Source: Vibrio sinaloensis DSM 21326
GTDB taxonomy: Bacteria; Pseudomonadota; Gammaproteobacteria; Enterobacterales; Vibrionaceae
Direction: 5' to 3'
DNA: 64,000 nucleotides
Assembly (NCBI RefSeq): GCF_000189275.1
Contig: NZ_AEVT01000074.1
Location: 62,001-126,000, forward strand
Shown: positions 1-8,444 of the stretch, piece after piece
How the letters are laid out: each line of letters starts with the position of its first letter
Position numbering within the stretch: the first letter of the stretch is position 1
The notes under the pieces: generated by a model
Database searches by the model: none
Seen by the model: the letters and a program-made list of their open reading frames with translations, nothing else
What the model was told of the DNA's origin: nothing
Program-made: the position numbers and the translations under genes

Positions 1-420
1 TGAGCGAAGCTTAGGAATGCGCTGAGCCAGTCGGCCAACGTTGTATGGGTGGAAACCATCAACGTCTTTTTCTGGGTGGATTCGCTCTAGTACATGAGTC
101 GAGTCGATACCAGCAGGCAGCGGTAACTGAACTAAGATGCCGTCGATTTCGTTGTCTGCATTGAGTGCGTCGATCAGTGCAAGTAGCTCTTCCTCTGTGG
201 TTGTCGCAGGAAGGTCAAAAGATTTTGAAACAAAGCCGACCTCTTCACACGCACGGCGTTTACTACCAACATACACTTGTGAAGCTGGGTCTTCACCAAC
301 AAGCACAACAGCTAAACCAGGGGCGCGTAAGCCTGCTTCCACACGAGCTTTTACTCGCGCAGCAACTTCTGATCGAACCGTTTGAGAGATAAGCGTTCCA
401 TCGATATTTTGAGCAGTCAT
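1..420 (-). CDS. folD: FolD, methylenetetrahydrofolate dehydrogenase/cyclohydrolase (3'-truncated by window edge)
   Basis: Cytosolic bifunctional enzyme that interconverts 5,10-methylene-THF, 5,10-methenyl-THF and 10-formyl-THF, supplying one-carbon units for purine and formyl-Met synthesis. About 140 N-terminal residues are visible. They contain the family signatures [13 protein letters not shown] and [14 protein letters not shown] (the YxxxK region with the catalytic lysine) and GILVQLPLP followed by [14 protein letters not shown]. The NADP-binding C-terminal half lies beyond base 1. The start at base 420 is preceded by an AAGGAAA ribosome-binding site about 6 bases away. A PurR-type palindrome 71-86 bases upstream fits the role in purine synthesis. 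Identification is firm. Confidence 0.97.
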   Translation of the reverse strand, partial: MTAQNIDGTLISQTVRSEVAARVKARVEAGLRAPGLAVVLVGEDPASQVYVGSKRRACEEVGFVSKSFDLPATTTEEELLALIDALNADNEIDGILVQLPLPAGIDSTHVLERIHPEKDVDGFHPYNVGRLAQRIPKLRS

Positions 421-490
421 GACTTTCCTTCAAATTAGAGTGACGAATATTTTGCAGCGCATTGTCGCAAATTATTTGATGAACATCTAT

Positions 491-506
491 AAGCAAACGT
501 TTGCTT
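491..506. promoter_or_regulatory. PurR-type operator upstream of folD
   Basis: The perfect 16-base palindrome AAGCAAACGTTTGCTT contains the GCAAACGTTTGC core of the enterobacterial PurR box (consensus close to ACGCAAACGTTTGCGT). It lies 71-86 bases upstream of the folD start codon, a usual place for a repressor site. The match is seen directly; regulation of folD by PurR is inferred. Confidence 0.75.
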
Positions 507-581
507 CGTGGTAATTTTGACCAAGTTATAATTTGGTGGCCTTTTTTTGTTCATTCAGATCAGTTTGTTACGAAAAGCGCT

Positions 582-608
582 TGTTTTACGATATTGAACT
601 CGTATAAT
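582..608 (+). promoter_or_regulatory. Likely promoter of tRNA-Arg
   Basis: A perfect -10 hexamer TATAAT at 603-608 ends 14 bases before the mature tRNA. A TTGTTT at 582-587 is the best -35 candidate, with a short 15-base spacer. The -10 call is solid, the -35 call is weak. Confidence 0.6.
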
Positions 609-622
609 CCTGTCCCTGTAGC

Positions 623-699
623 GCGCCCTTAGCTCAGCTGGATAGAGCACGTCCCTTCTAAGGATGTGGTCATAGGTTCGAATCCTATAGGGCGTGCCA
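623..699 (+). tRNA. tRNA-Arg (anticodon TCT)
   Basis: A 77-base cloverleaf with encoded CCA end. The acceptor pairs GCGCCCT with AGGGCGT. The D-arm region reads AGCTCAGCTGGATAGAGC, the anticodon loop CTTCTAA carries TCT and is flanked by CGTCC and GGATG, and the T-arm is ATAGG-TTCGAAT-CCTAT. It reads rare AGA codons and resembles E. coli argU, a frequent phage attachment site, but I see no integrase or repeated tRNA end in this window. Confidence 0.97.
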
Positions 700-709
700 T
701 TTATTAGAG

Positions 710-745
710 AGCCCCGATATCTCCTTGAGATGTCGGGGCTTTTGC
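710..745 (+). terminator. Rho-independent terminator after tRNA-Arg
   Basis: AGCCCCGATATCT pairs with AGATGTCGGGGCT across a short loop, followed by TTTTGCTTTT. Confidence 0.85.
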
Positions 746-1033
746 TTTTCTGCTCTGCCTATCTTTTCTCCTTGTTATTGCCTACTTACTCCCCGCACCT
801 TTCCCGCAATGGCGGCTGTTTTTTGATGCTGCTTCATTTTTGACGTGTCTCAGAGACTTTAGTTACCCTTAAATGCCACTTTTTATCTATCTGAAATATA
901 AGAAGATATATTTTTTTATGATGATTAATTTGTATCAAAATCTCGACTTGTGTATCTAGGAGGGCCAACAGCTCAGGGCACAAGGTTTTGTCCTGAGAAA
1001 TACCGATAGAGATGAAACTGGTAGTTCAAATTG
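746..1033 (+). other. Intergenic leader region with one hairpin
   Basis: No gene is supported here. The stretch 880-960 is very AT-rich and is probably the promoter zone of the downstream regulator. A hairpin at 972-997 pairs CTCAGG with CCTGAG, with an inner ACAA/TTGT pair around GGTT. I looked for a c-di-GMP riboswitch in this leader and did not find the conserved core. Confidence 0.4.
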
Positions 1034-2668
1034 ATGAGCAATGACAGAAACTTAAGTAAAAAACGCATCCTCATTGTTGAAGAAAACAGTATGTTGTCAG
1101 CGTCCATCAAGAACATGTTGAAGAAAATGGGTGGCGTCGAAGACAAGCTACACAAAGCGCAGAATGTGATGACGTTTAAGCAGTTGGTTAATCAATATCG
1201 CTTTGACCTGATCATCTGCTCCTACATGAGCAAAAATAAAGTCGTTGGCCCAAAATATCACTACCTCTACCAGCAGAGTCGTGCCCATTCCCATAGCTGT
1301 TGTTTCGTTGTGATAGCAAATGGCGATGATGAGCAGCAGATCATCGGGGCGGAAAACTTAGAGCCGGATGAGATCCTTGAACAGCCCTTCAATTACAACC
1401 AGTTCAAACAATTTATCGTTAATAGCTTATACAAACGCAGTGTTTTAAAAACCGTACATTGCCACCTTGACCATGGACGCTTTGATGAAGCGATAGAAGT
1501 GTGCAACATCCAGCTCAGCCAGCAAGGCAGTGAATGGTTAGAACTGCCTAAAGTTGTGGTTGATTGTTATGTTCGGCAGGAGCAGTATCAAGCCGCGATT
1601 GCGCTGTTGCAAAAACTCACTCGGCAAGTGAAGCATCGCTGGCCTTTGGTTCGGCTAATCTCTTTGCACTACGAGTTGGGTAACGGCGAAGAAGCGCTCG
1701 TTTATGCGCATGAGTACGAATCAATGGGCTATCCTCAAGACCCCATGATTTCGCAAATCACCGCGCACCAATCTTTGCTGGGTGCCGATTTAGAGAGTGC
1801 GATAGTGAACATGACGACGCTTTCTATTCGCAATCCGCACATTGCTCATTTAAAGCTCAAATGTGCTTGGTTAAGTTTAGCGCAAGGCCATGTCAAAAAA
1901 GCGCTAACGTTTGTTGCTCGCATTGATGCTGTATCCGCGATTGATGAGCAAGAGTGGATTCATGCGCAAGAAATGCGATTGTTGCTTGAAGTTGCGTTAG
2001 CGAAAAAAGCGCAGAGCAAGATAACGGCCAGTACCTTTAAATCGGTATTGAACTTATCTTTGTGCATTCATGAGAGTGAGTTGGTCGATTCGCATGAGTT
2101 ATCAAAGAGCTTTTACAATCTGCTGTTGCAGGTTAGTCAAGATAATCCGGTATGCTCACCGAAACGCCTTGAAGGCTTGTATCGCCAAACTCAGTTACCG
2201 CATCGTAAGTTCATTTTACTGGCGGTTGCATTGCACATAGGCTGCTTAGATCTCGCTGAATTTTGGTTAACAGATTTAAAGCAGAAGAACTCAAGCCATA
2301 ACGATATCGTTGCTGCGATTCACACGCTCGTTTTACAGAGGGCACAATGTGTCTTCGATGAGAAACAATCAGCCATGCGATCTGCCAGCGAAAAAGCGTC
2401 ACTCGGCTCGGTGGTCGATTCGCTGGCGATCAAAGCGAAAGAAGCCCCTTACTTTATCAGCCATCACTCGCACTTTATTAACGCCATGCTGAAATTTAAT
2501 GTCGTTGATAACAGCAATATTGAACTCCTGAAAGAGCAATTTGCCGTCAGCGTGGCGATCGTGATTGCGAATTTAGTCAAGCAAGATCCAATGCACCCTA
2601 AAGTCTCAAAGATTCGGCAGGCTAAGCGTATCGTCCAAGAGAGGCTGCAAAAGCGTGCGACGGCCTAG
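1034..2668 (+). CDS. Receiver-like domain plus TPR regulator with degenerate phosphorylation site (VieB-like architecture)
   Basis: A 544-residue cytosolic protein. Residues 10-135 follow a CheY-like receiver fold (RILIVEENSML, then FDLIICSYMSKN, then ILEQPFNYNQF), and the rest is alpha-helical with TPR-like repeats (for example YVRQEQYQAAIALLQKL and LHYELGNGEEALVYAHEY). The position of the phospho-acceptor aspartate, five residues after Asp58, is Ser63. The conserved lysine of the KPF motif is a glutamine (EQPF), and the acidic pair is Glu-Glu. It therefore probably does not accept phosphate in the normal way. Layout resembles V. cholerae VieB, a receiver-TPR protein that modulates a phosphorelay, but this is architecture only. 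No kinase gene is adjacent. A TTG three bases upstream is an alternative start; no strong ribosome-binding site is visible for either. Confidence 0.8.
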   Translation: MSNDRNLSKKRILIVEENSMLSASIKNMLKKMGGVEDKLHKAQNVMTFKQLVNQYRFDLIICSYMSKNKVVGPKYHYLYQQSRAHSHSCCFVVIANGDDEQQIIGAENLEPDEILEQPFNYNQFKQFIVNSLYKRSVLKTVHCHLDHGRFDEAIEVCNIQLSQQGSEWLELPKVVVDCYVRQEQYQAAIALLQKLTRQVKHRWPLVRLISLHYELGNGEEALVYAHEYESMGYPQDPMISQITAHQSLLGADLESAIVNMTTLSIRNPHIAHLKLKCAWLSLAQGHVKKALTFVARIDAVSAIDEQEWIHAQEMRLLLEVALAKKAQSKITASTFKSVLNLSLCIHESELVDSHELSKSFYNLLLQVSQDNPVCSPKRLEGLYRQTQLPHRKFILLAVALHIGCLDLAEFWLTDLKQKNSSHNDIVAAIHTLVLQRAQCVFDEKQSAMRSASEKASLGSVVDSLAIKAKEAPYFISHHSHFINAMLKFNVVDNSNIELLKEQFAVSVAIVIANLVKQDPMHPKVSKIRQAKRIVQERLQKRATA

Positions 2669-2801
2669 TAGTATTCGCACCTGCGGTGAATTGGGTGCGA
2701 TTGATTACTGTACTTATGTAAGGCTTTTCGGTAGCATGGCGCTCCTCCTGTAAACACCCGATTTGTTTAGGTTCGATAGAAGTTCTACACGTTTAGGCAC
2801 C

Positions 2802-3410
2802 ATGCGCAGTATTCATACCAAAATTAAACCCGAATTTGAGCCTTTGTTGTCCGAGTTAGCGCTTCATGCCCTTTTGCACCTGCATACCAATCATAATGGT
2901 AAAACGCTGGCTTATAAGTCGCGCAGTGATATCAACGATATTCTTTCAGCTTGGCTGAACAAGTCTTCTAACTCTAAGAAATATAAACCATTTAAGAAGA
3001 AGGTTCGTTCGCTGGTTACCCATGCCCGTTCACAGAAACTGGATATGGTGGCGATGCTTGAGAACTTGTTACCGCCACAGCAAGGGGATGAACTGCCGCA
3101 TCTCGACAGCTTTTTGTTGCTGATTAATACGTTGGAAAAAGAGCTTAACACCACGGTACTAGTTTCAAGTCCAGAAGCGGTTGATTTGGCATTTAACCCA
3201 AAAGGTTGTTTGCTGTGTGTGCTTTCTCCTGACTTGAATACCCATTTCAGTGAGCGTAATCGCCTTGTCGCGGATGTCTCGATGCTGTTTCGTGGCACTA
3301 ATGGGGAACGACACGCCTTTTTACGTACTATCTATTCGTCGTCCATTTTTGAGCATAGAGTCGAATTTGAGGACGGCGACTTTGTGCGTATTAGCTTAAT
3401 GCTAAGATAA
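2802..3410 (+). CDS. Conserved hypothetical protein, DUF2913-like
   Basis: About 202 residues, no signal peptide and no membrane segment. It is predominantly helical with a basic stretch (SSNSKKYKPFKKKVRSLVTH). The helix pattern and the basic KYKPFKKKVRSL segment recall the DUF2913 family, common in Vibrio and of unknown function. I base this on memory of the family's look, so it is tentative. The reading frame stays open upstream to a TTG at 2763; the first ATG at 2802 with a nearby AGG is the more usual choice. It is followed by a strong terminator. Confidence 0.6.
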   Translation: MRSIHTKIKPEFEPLLSELALHALLHLHTNHNGKTLAYKSRSDINDILSAWLNKSSNSKKYKPFKKKVRSLVTHARSQKLDMVAMLENLLPPQQGDELPHLDSFLLLINTLEKELNTTVLVSSPEAVDLAFNPKGCLLCVLSPDLNTHFSERNRLVADVSMLFRGTNGERHAFLRTIYSSSIFEHRVEFEDGDFVRISLMLR

Positions 3411-3416
3411 AGACAA

Positions 3417-3443
3417 AACAGGGCAGCCATTGGCTGCCCTGTT
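3417..3443. terminator. Bidirectional terminator between convergent genes
   Basis: AACAGGGCAGCC pairs with GGCTGCCCTGTT around a two-base loop, with T-rich sequence to the right and A-rich to the left. It serves the DUF2913-like gene and the chemoreceptor gene. Confidence 0.85.
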
Positions 3444-3459
3444 GGTTTCTAATGATCAA

Positions 3460-5457
3460 TCAAGCCAGTTTAAACTCTTGTAACTGCTGATTCACTTCCG
3501 CGACTTCGGCTTTATAGTGAGACACGATGCTATCCATGTTACTCGCAAGCTGCCCAGTTTTAAGTGCAATGTCTGCCAATACGTCGACGTCTTTATCCAC
3601 ATCTTCACTCGCTTTAGATTGCTCTGTCGTTGAATTGGCGATGCTGGTAATGTGCTGATTTACCGTTTCAATCAAGTGCTCCAGCTCAGAGATACTGTCG
3701 TTAACGCCCGATACTGACTCAAAGGTAGAATCGGTCGCTTCACGGCTTTTGTTCATATTGCTGACAGCGGTTTGAGTGTTACTTGTGATATTGCTGAGCA
3801 ACTGAGAAATATGCTCTGTCGCTTCTTTACTTCTCTGTGCAAGGTCTCTGACTTCTGAGGAGACAACCGCAAACCCACGCCCGTGTTCACCCGCACGCGC
3901 AGCTTCGATGGCGGCATTGAGCGCCAGCAAGTTGGTTTGTTCAGAGATGCCGTTGATGGTGTCGACAATTTTACTCACGCTCTGCGCATCTTGCTCCAAT
4001 CTCGCCATACACTCTTGAGTTTGCTCAATTTGTGAGACAAGCGCTTCGACCACATGATAAGAGTTCTGGCTTTGCTCTTGGCAGCTCAAGACTTTGTTGG
4101 TCATTTGCTCTGTCTCCTCGAGCGCTCGCTCTGAGGATGAGGCGATCTCTAAACTGGATTGAGACAGTTGCGTCATGGCTGTGGCAATGTTGCTGCATTT
4201 ATCGTTAGTGGCTTTGCTGCTTTCTCCTAGATCACCGGCACCTTGCACAATGTGGGTTAGCCGTTCGTTACTGTGCTCATTGGCTTCAAGAATATTGAGA
4301 AGCAACCGCTTGATGCTGCTAGTTAGACCATTGACACTTTGAGAGATATGGCTGAGTTCATTATTGCCTTGTGCGTTGAGCTCAATGCTGAGATCTCGCT
4401 GACTCGACATGGTTGATAGGTCACCCGTTACAGAGATCACTTGCTTACGTAGAACACGTATAGACGTAATGACACCCACGATTAAAACAAAACTGATCGC
4501 AATAGACGCGGCAAGTAAGACACTCATGTTAAGCGCGGCTCGGTCAGCTTGTTCGATCGAGGTATACAGCATTTGATCTTTGACCGTATTTCGGATGCCA
4601 TTGATCAGTTTGATCCGCTCTGTTGCCATGGCAAACCAACGAGTAGGCTCGGGGCCTTGCAGTGCCTTTAGGTTATCTTTCTGAGCGAGAAATTGTTGTT
4701 GTATCGCTTCAACGTCTTTCCAAATGGCGTTTTGCATCACTTGATTGAGCTCGGTCGCTAAATTACTTGGTAAAGCAATATCAGCTCTACGCTGAGCGTA
4801 AACACCAGAGGCAAGGTAGTCTTGAATTGCGATGTATTGACCAAGTGATGAACTTTTTCGCGAAAAAGCGCCGTTCAGTGCTCCTCGCACTTGTCCCGCT
4901 CGCTCTTTCATTTCCATAACGGAGATTAGGCTTTTACTTAGACCCGCCACTTTGGCATTAGACAATTTACCGCTCGCGAGTGCGGCATTATCGATAGCCA
5001 GTTGGTTAAGATTGGAATAGTAAGCAAATGGTGAAAAATCCGGTGCTAGTCGATCGATCCCTTGACGCGCCGCTGGCAGTCGTTTCAGCTCTGTCTGGAT
5101 ACTCGAGAGAAGCTGTTGCTGCCATTGTTCTGGTAATTCATCGGTTTGGAAACCGAGCAAGTTCTGGATATGTTGATCCACACTGACTCTGTGCTTGGTC
5201 AAAGCTTCCACTTGGTTTGGGTTTCCTTTGCTACCTAATACACCGGCACTAAGCCCGCGTTCTACTGCGAGATTGTGTGCAAGGTTGTCATACAAAAGGA
5301 TGAGCTCTGTGGCGGCTTGATCCTTTTTCGCTTGGCTTAACGTTGCTTGATACTGAAAGATAAGCTCGACGGCGAGTGTGAGAGAAACAATGATGGGAAT
5401 TCCAGCAAGAATAAGTACTAAACGATTGAGACTAAACCTTTGAATTAAGGCGTTCAT
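3460..5457 (-). CDS. Methyl-accepting chemotaxis protein with NIT-type sensor domain
   Basis: A 665-residue inner-membrane chemoreceptor. Order: N-terminal membrane helix (about 11-33), a long helical periplasmic region (about 40-305), a second membrane helix (about 308-331), HAMP linker, then the cytoplasmic signalling coiled coil. The tip (near residues 490-520) carries the near-invariant motif [19 protein letters not shown], continuing into [18 protein letters not shown], which binds CheA/CheW. The periplasmic part has [11 protein letters not shown] and QRRADI-like segments typical of the nitrate/nitrite-sensing (NIT) domain; the true ligand is unknown. I chose the ATG at 5457 because AGGGGTG precedes it; an ATG at 5472 would add five residues. 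The C-terminus lacks a clear NWETF-type CheR tether. Confidence 0.93.
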   Translation of the reverse strand: MNALIQRFSLNRLVLILAGIPIIVSLTLAVELIFQYQATLSQAKKDQAATELILLYDNLAHNLAVERGLSAGVLGSKGNPNQVEALTKHRVSVDQHIQNLLGFQTDELPEQWQQQLLSSIQTELKRLPAARQGIDRLAPDFSPFAYYSNLNQLAIDNAALASGKLSNAKVAGLSKSLISVMEMKERAGQVRGALNGAFSRKSSSLGQYIAIQDYLASGVYAQRRADIALPSNLATELNQVMQNAIWKDVEAIQQQFLAQKDNLKALQGPEPTRWFAMATERIKLINGIRNTVKDQMLYTSIEQADRAALNMSVLLAASIAISFVLIVGVITSIRVLRKQVISVTGDLSTMSSQRDLSIELNAQGNNELSHISQSVNGLTSSIKRLLLNILEANEHSNERLTHIVQGAGDLGESSKATNDKCSNIATAMTQLSQSSLEIASSSERALEETEQMTNKVLSCQEQSQNSYHVVEALVSQIEQTQECMARLEQDAQSVSKIVDTINGISEQTNLLALNAAIEAARAGEHGRGFAVVSSEVRDLAQRSKEATEHISQLLSNITSNTQTAVSNMNKSREATDSTFESVSGVNDSISELEHLIETVNQHITSIANSTTEQSKASEDVDKDVDVLADIALKTGQLASNMDSIVSHYKAEVAEVNQQLQEFKLA

Positions 5458-5704
5458 ATTCACCCCTAGCATGACTGTTTTAGTTATAGGTAAAGTATAA
5501 GACGCTGAAAAAGTGGTGGTTAATTTTGCGAGCGTTATTGAGCTCTTGCTGATGGAGTATTACCAAATATGTGACTTTAATCATATAAAGTAACCACTCA
5601 AATACCGTAGTGAATGTCATAAAAAGTTCATTGAATTAACTATTGAGCTTTTACGATTATTTCATCATATTGTAATCATCGTGTAACAAAAGAGAGGTTT
5701 GCCT
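5458..5704. promoter_or_regulatory. Intergenic region with a CRP-like site at 5570-5585
   Basis: TGTGA-CTTTAA-TCATA at 5570-5585 matches the CRP consensus TGTGA-N6-TCACA in nine of ten half-site positions, flanked by A/T. It lies about 113 bases upstream of the chemoreceptor start on the minus strand. The region is AT-rich and otherwise featureless apart from TGTAACAAAA at 5682-5691. Confidence 0.4.
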
Positions 5705-5962
5705 ATGCAGCATCAAGAAATGATCCATCCTACCGATTTTGGCGTTATTAGCCGCACCTGTTTGTTTTCTCTCGTTGGCATTGTCAGTATTTTTGCCATT
5801 CTCTGATCCATTCTTCGCTGTGAACTTTGCCTTAGTATCTGGGCACTAACTTGGTCCCAATTTATTAAGGCGGTTCTTGGCTCAATTGTTGAACCCTTTA
5901 CGTTTAAAATGAACGACGTTGACCATTCGTCAATGGCGCGAGAAAGGGAGGGGGGCAATTAG
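5705..5962 (+). pseudogene. Small ORF interrupted by an in-frame TGA (pseudogene, short peptide or recoding candidate)
   Basis: An ATG at 5705 with an AGAGAGG ribosome-binding site 8 bases upstream opens a frame that meets TGA at 5804-5806 (codon 34). The same frame then stays open to a TAG at 5960-5962, 85 codons in total. The first part has a hydrophobic segment (CLFSLVGIVSIFAIL); the second has another (LCLSIWALTWSQFIKAVLG). It could be a 33-residue membrane peptide, an 85-residue gene broken by a nonsense mutation, or chance. No Cys-x-x-stop pattern typical of bacterial selenoproteins is present. I do not recognise a family. Confidence 0.35.
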
Positions 5963-6125
5963 TCGTGCCTTCTGATGACATGAATTGATAGATTTATGCT
6001 TAGCGATGTTACAAAGTTGTGAGCGATATCTGCCCTATGTTCAAATTATCCACATTTATCAATCAGCAGTTATATCACTTCTCTCTACACTATTAGCCAC
6101 GCATCATAGGTAATGAATTAGGTGT

Positions 6126-6848
6126 ATGAACGCTAGAATACTTGTTGTAGATGACGATGAAGAAATCCGTGAGCTGTTAGACGAATACTTAACGAAAAGT
6201 GGTTATCAGGTTGCGACGGTCGGTGACGGAGAGGCGCTAAAACAGCACCTTGAGGTGCACGGTTATCCTGATCTAGTGTTGCTTGATGTCATGCTGCCTG
6301 GTGATGATGGCTTTACTCTGTGTCAGTACATTCGCCGCGAATCGAGTGTCCCTATTATTATGTTGACGGCTGTCTCTGATGAAACCGATCAAATTATTGG
6401 TTTAGAGATTGGAGCTGATGATTACATTGCTAAGCCTTTCAACCCGCGCCAATTAGTGGCGCGTATCAAAGCTGTGTTGCGCCGCGTTCACCTCAATGAA
6501 GATAAAACCAGTGATGCGTTGCCAAAGCAAATTACTTTTGGCGATTGGCGCCTTGATACCCTAGCGCACAAGATTATCCACCTCGAGAATGGGAAAGAGC
6601 ATGATTTGTCTGGCAGTGATTTTGCCATGTTGATGTTGTTTTTGACTCGTCCTAATGAAGTGTTGGACAGAGATACCATCTCATTCGCCACCCGTGGTCG
6701 AGAAGCTTTGCCGTTTGAGCGCGGGATCGACGTGCAGTTAAGTCGATTAAGAAACCGTCTTGGTGATAGTGGCAAGTATCCGCAATACATAAAGACTATG
6801 CGTGGCAATGGCTACATTTTGGCTGTGCCAGTGAGTATCGAGCACTAA
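6126..6848 (+). CDS. OmpR-family response regulator (GltR-like), likely regulator of the adjacent sugar ABC importer
   Basis: A 240-residue cytosolic transcription factor. The N-terminal receiver has the acidic cluster at residues 9-11 (VVDDDEE), phospho-acceptor Asp54 in LVLLDVMLPGDDG, and the conserved lysine in IAKPFNPRQL. The C-terminal winged-helix domain shows RGREALPFERGIDVQLSRLR and ends with the YIKTMRGNGYIL signature. It is followed four bases later by its kinase gene and then the gts transporter. In Pseudomonas the same order (gltR, gtrS/gltS kinase, gtsABCD) controls glucose uptake, so glucose or a related sugar or acid is the probable signal. The orthology is inferred from order and length. 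Confidence 0.85.
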   Translation: MNARILVVDDDEEIRELLDEYLTKSGYQVATVGDGEALKQHLEVHGYPDLVLLDVMLPGDDGFTLCQYIRRESSVPIIMLTAVSDETDQIIGLEIGADDYIAKPFNPRQLVARIKAVLRRVHLNEDKTSDALPKQITFGDWRLDTLAHKIIHLENGKEHDLSGSDFAMLMLFLTRPNEVLDRDTISFATRGREALPFERGIDVQLSRLRNRLGDSGKYPQYIKTMRGNGYILAVPVSIEH

Positions 6849-6852
6849 AGTC

Positions 6853-8301
6853 ATGCGGGCCATTTTACGACGCATTAAACCGAACTCACTGGTTACTCGT
6901 ACGCTTGGTTTAGCGTTATTGGCTGTGGTGTTAGCCCAAGGGATCGCCACCTCGATTTGGTATAGCGAATCTAAGCAGAAAGAGTTGGCTGGTATCAAAG
7001 ATGCCTCCGAGAGTATGGCGAATATGTTTGCCTCCACGGTGACCTTCTTTGAATCTCTTCCCACCCGCTATCGGCATATTGTTTTGGACCAGATCCGCAA
7101 TATGGGCGGTACTCGATTTTTCGTTTCCTTTAACAAAGAGAAGCTGATTGTTGAACCGATTGCCGACACGCAGCTCAAGCGAGCCTCTATCCGTTCAGTC
7201 GAAACCGTGCTGCGACAAAAGTTGACCAAAGTGGCATCGATTTCAGTCGACTTCTCGCGCCCAGAAGATTTACGTCTGCTGAAAAACGATATCTATTTAC
7301 ATGATTTGCCCAAATCGTGGGCGCATCATACCTTGACCTTATCCCCGATTGATCCACCGATCTTAGTGGTGCAAATCGAATTAAGCAGTCATGAATGGGT
7401 CTATATCGCGGCTCTTCTCCCCGCACCTTATGTGACGCTGGATGACACAGTGATTGCGAGAGAACAAATCCTCTTTTTGATTTTGTCCACCACTTTGCTA
7501 CTCGGTTTGACCTATATACTGATGCGACGTCAGGTTAAGCCTTTAAAGAGACTGGCCAAAGCCGCAAACGAAATGAGTATGGATATTGATCAGCCGCCGC
7601 TTGCTGAAGAGGGGGCCAGCGAATTGGTGACCGCAACCCGCGCCTTCAATCGAATGCAACAAAGGATTCGTCGCTATGTGGCCGATCGAGAGCATCTGTT
7701 TTCTTCAATTTCGCACGATCTCAAGACTCCGATCACCCGTTTACGCTTGCGGGCAGAACTGCTCGAGAGTGATACCAAGCGGCATAAATTTAATAAAGAC
7801 CTTGATGAGTTAGAGATGATGGTGAAGGGGGCGTTGCAATGTGTCAAAGACACCGATCTGCATGAAAATAACGCCTTCATCGATCTTAATGAGATGATTT
7901 TGTCGGTGATTGAACCGATGAATTATCACCAAACGTGCGTTCGTTTCACGCCAAAGACGAGCGACCCAATTGTAGCTAAGCCGCTGGCAATTAAACGTGT
8001 ATTGACCAATTTACTCGATAATGCGGTTAAGTATGGTCAGAGCGCCGATGTGACGGTCATGGTTTCTGAAGAGTGGATTACGGTTACCATTGATGATCAA
8101 GGTCCTGGTATTCCAAAGGACAAACTTGAGCTGGTATTTGAACCTTATTTTAGGCTAGCCAGTGATGACCAAGGACACGGCTTAGGGCTTGGGATCTGTC
8201 GTAATATTCTCCACGGACACGGCGGAGATCTCATTATTAGTAATCTTCCTCAGGGCGGTCTACGCGCTCAACTCTTTATTCCGCCTAGCCTTGAAGTGTA
8301 A
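6853..8301 (+). CDS. Membrane sensor histidine kinase (GtrS-like)
   Basis: A 482-residue inner-membrane kinase paired with the preceding response regulator. It has an N-terminal membrane helix (about 14-35), a periplasmic sensor of roughly 150-160 residues, a second membrane helix (about 200-218) and a HAMP linker. The phospho-acceptor is His288 in SSISHDLKTPITRLRLR, followed by an ATPase domain with N-box NLLDNAVKYG, G1 box DDQGPGIP and G2 GHGLGLGICRNI. The phosphoryl group should go to Asp54 of the regulator. The sensor domain has no motif I can assign to a ligand. It starts four bases after the regulator's stop, so the two are co-transcribed. Confidence 0.88.
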   Translation: MRAILRRIKPNSLVTRTLGLALLAVVLAQGIATSIWYSESKQKELAGIKDASESMANMFASTVTFFESLPTRYRHIVLDQIRNMGGTRFFVSFNKEKLIVEPIADTQLKRASIRSVETVLRQKLTKVASISVDFSRPEDLRLLKNDIYLHDLPKSWAHHTLTLSPIDPPILVVQIELSSHEWVYIAALLPAPYVTLDDTVIAREQILFLILSTTLLLGLTYILMRRQVKPLKRLAKAANEMSMDIDQPPLAEEGASELVTATRAFNRMQQRIRRYVADREHLFSSISHDLKTPITRLRLRAELLESDTKRHKFNKDLDELEMMVKGALQCVKDTDLHENNAFIDLNEMILSVIEPMNYHQTCVRFTPKTSDPIVAKPLAIKRVLTNLLDNAVKYGQSADVTVMVSEEWITVTIDDQGPGIPKDKLELVFEPYFRLASDDQGHGLGLGICRNILHGHGGDLIISNLPQGGLRAQLFIPPSLEV

Positions 8302-8320
8302 TGTAACTTTTTTGTTACAT
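8301..8320. promoter_or_regulatory. Perfect inverted repeat upstream of gtsA, candidate operator
   Basis: ATGTAAC-TTTTTT-GTTACAT, a 7-6-7 palindrome, begins directly at the end of the kinase gene and lies about 125 bases upstream of the gtsA start. It is not followed by a T-run, so a terminator is less likely. It may be the binding site of the upstream response regulator. Confidence 0.5.
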
Positions 8321-8444
8321 TGGTTTTACGCTTTGTTTCAATCTCAAAATTCTATTTGGATAGACTCAGTATTGTTCAAGCACGAAGTGAACGGGTCAGT
8401 TATGCAGTCGGCCTGATGTCTAATCCAATACATGGAAGATAATA

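Noticed and set aside
623..699. tRNA-Arg as an integration site for a genomic island
   Set aside because: No integrase gene and no repeat of the tRNA 3' end found nearby.
961..1020. Possible c-di-GMP riboswitch in the leader of the TPR regulator
   Set aside because: Only a simple hairpin is present; the conserved GEMM core and second stem are missing.
2912..3298. A 128-codon antisense frame in the DUF2913-like gene
   Set aside because: Shadow of the sense gene; Ser-rich, no start signal.
5804..5806. Selenocysteine insertion at the TGA of the small ORF
   Set aside because: No redox motif around the codon and no clear SECIS-like hairpin directly after it; pseudogene or true stop is more likely.
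8189..8416. A 75-codon plus-strand frame overlapping the kinase end and gtsA promoter
   Set aside because: Overlaps the kinase and the palindrome, and its hydrophobic content results from T-rich DNA.
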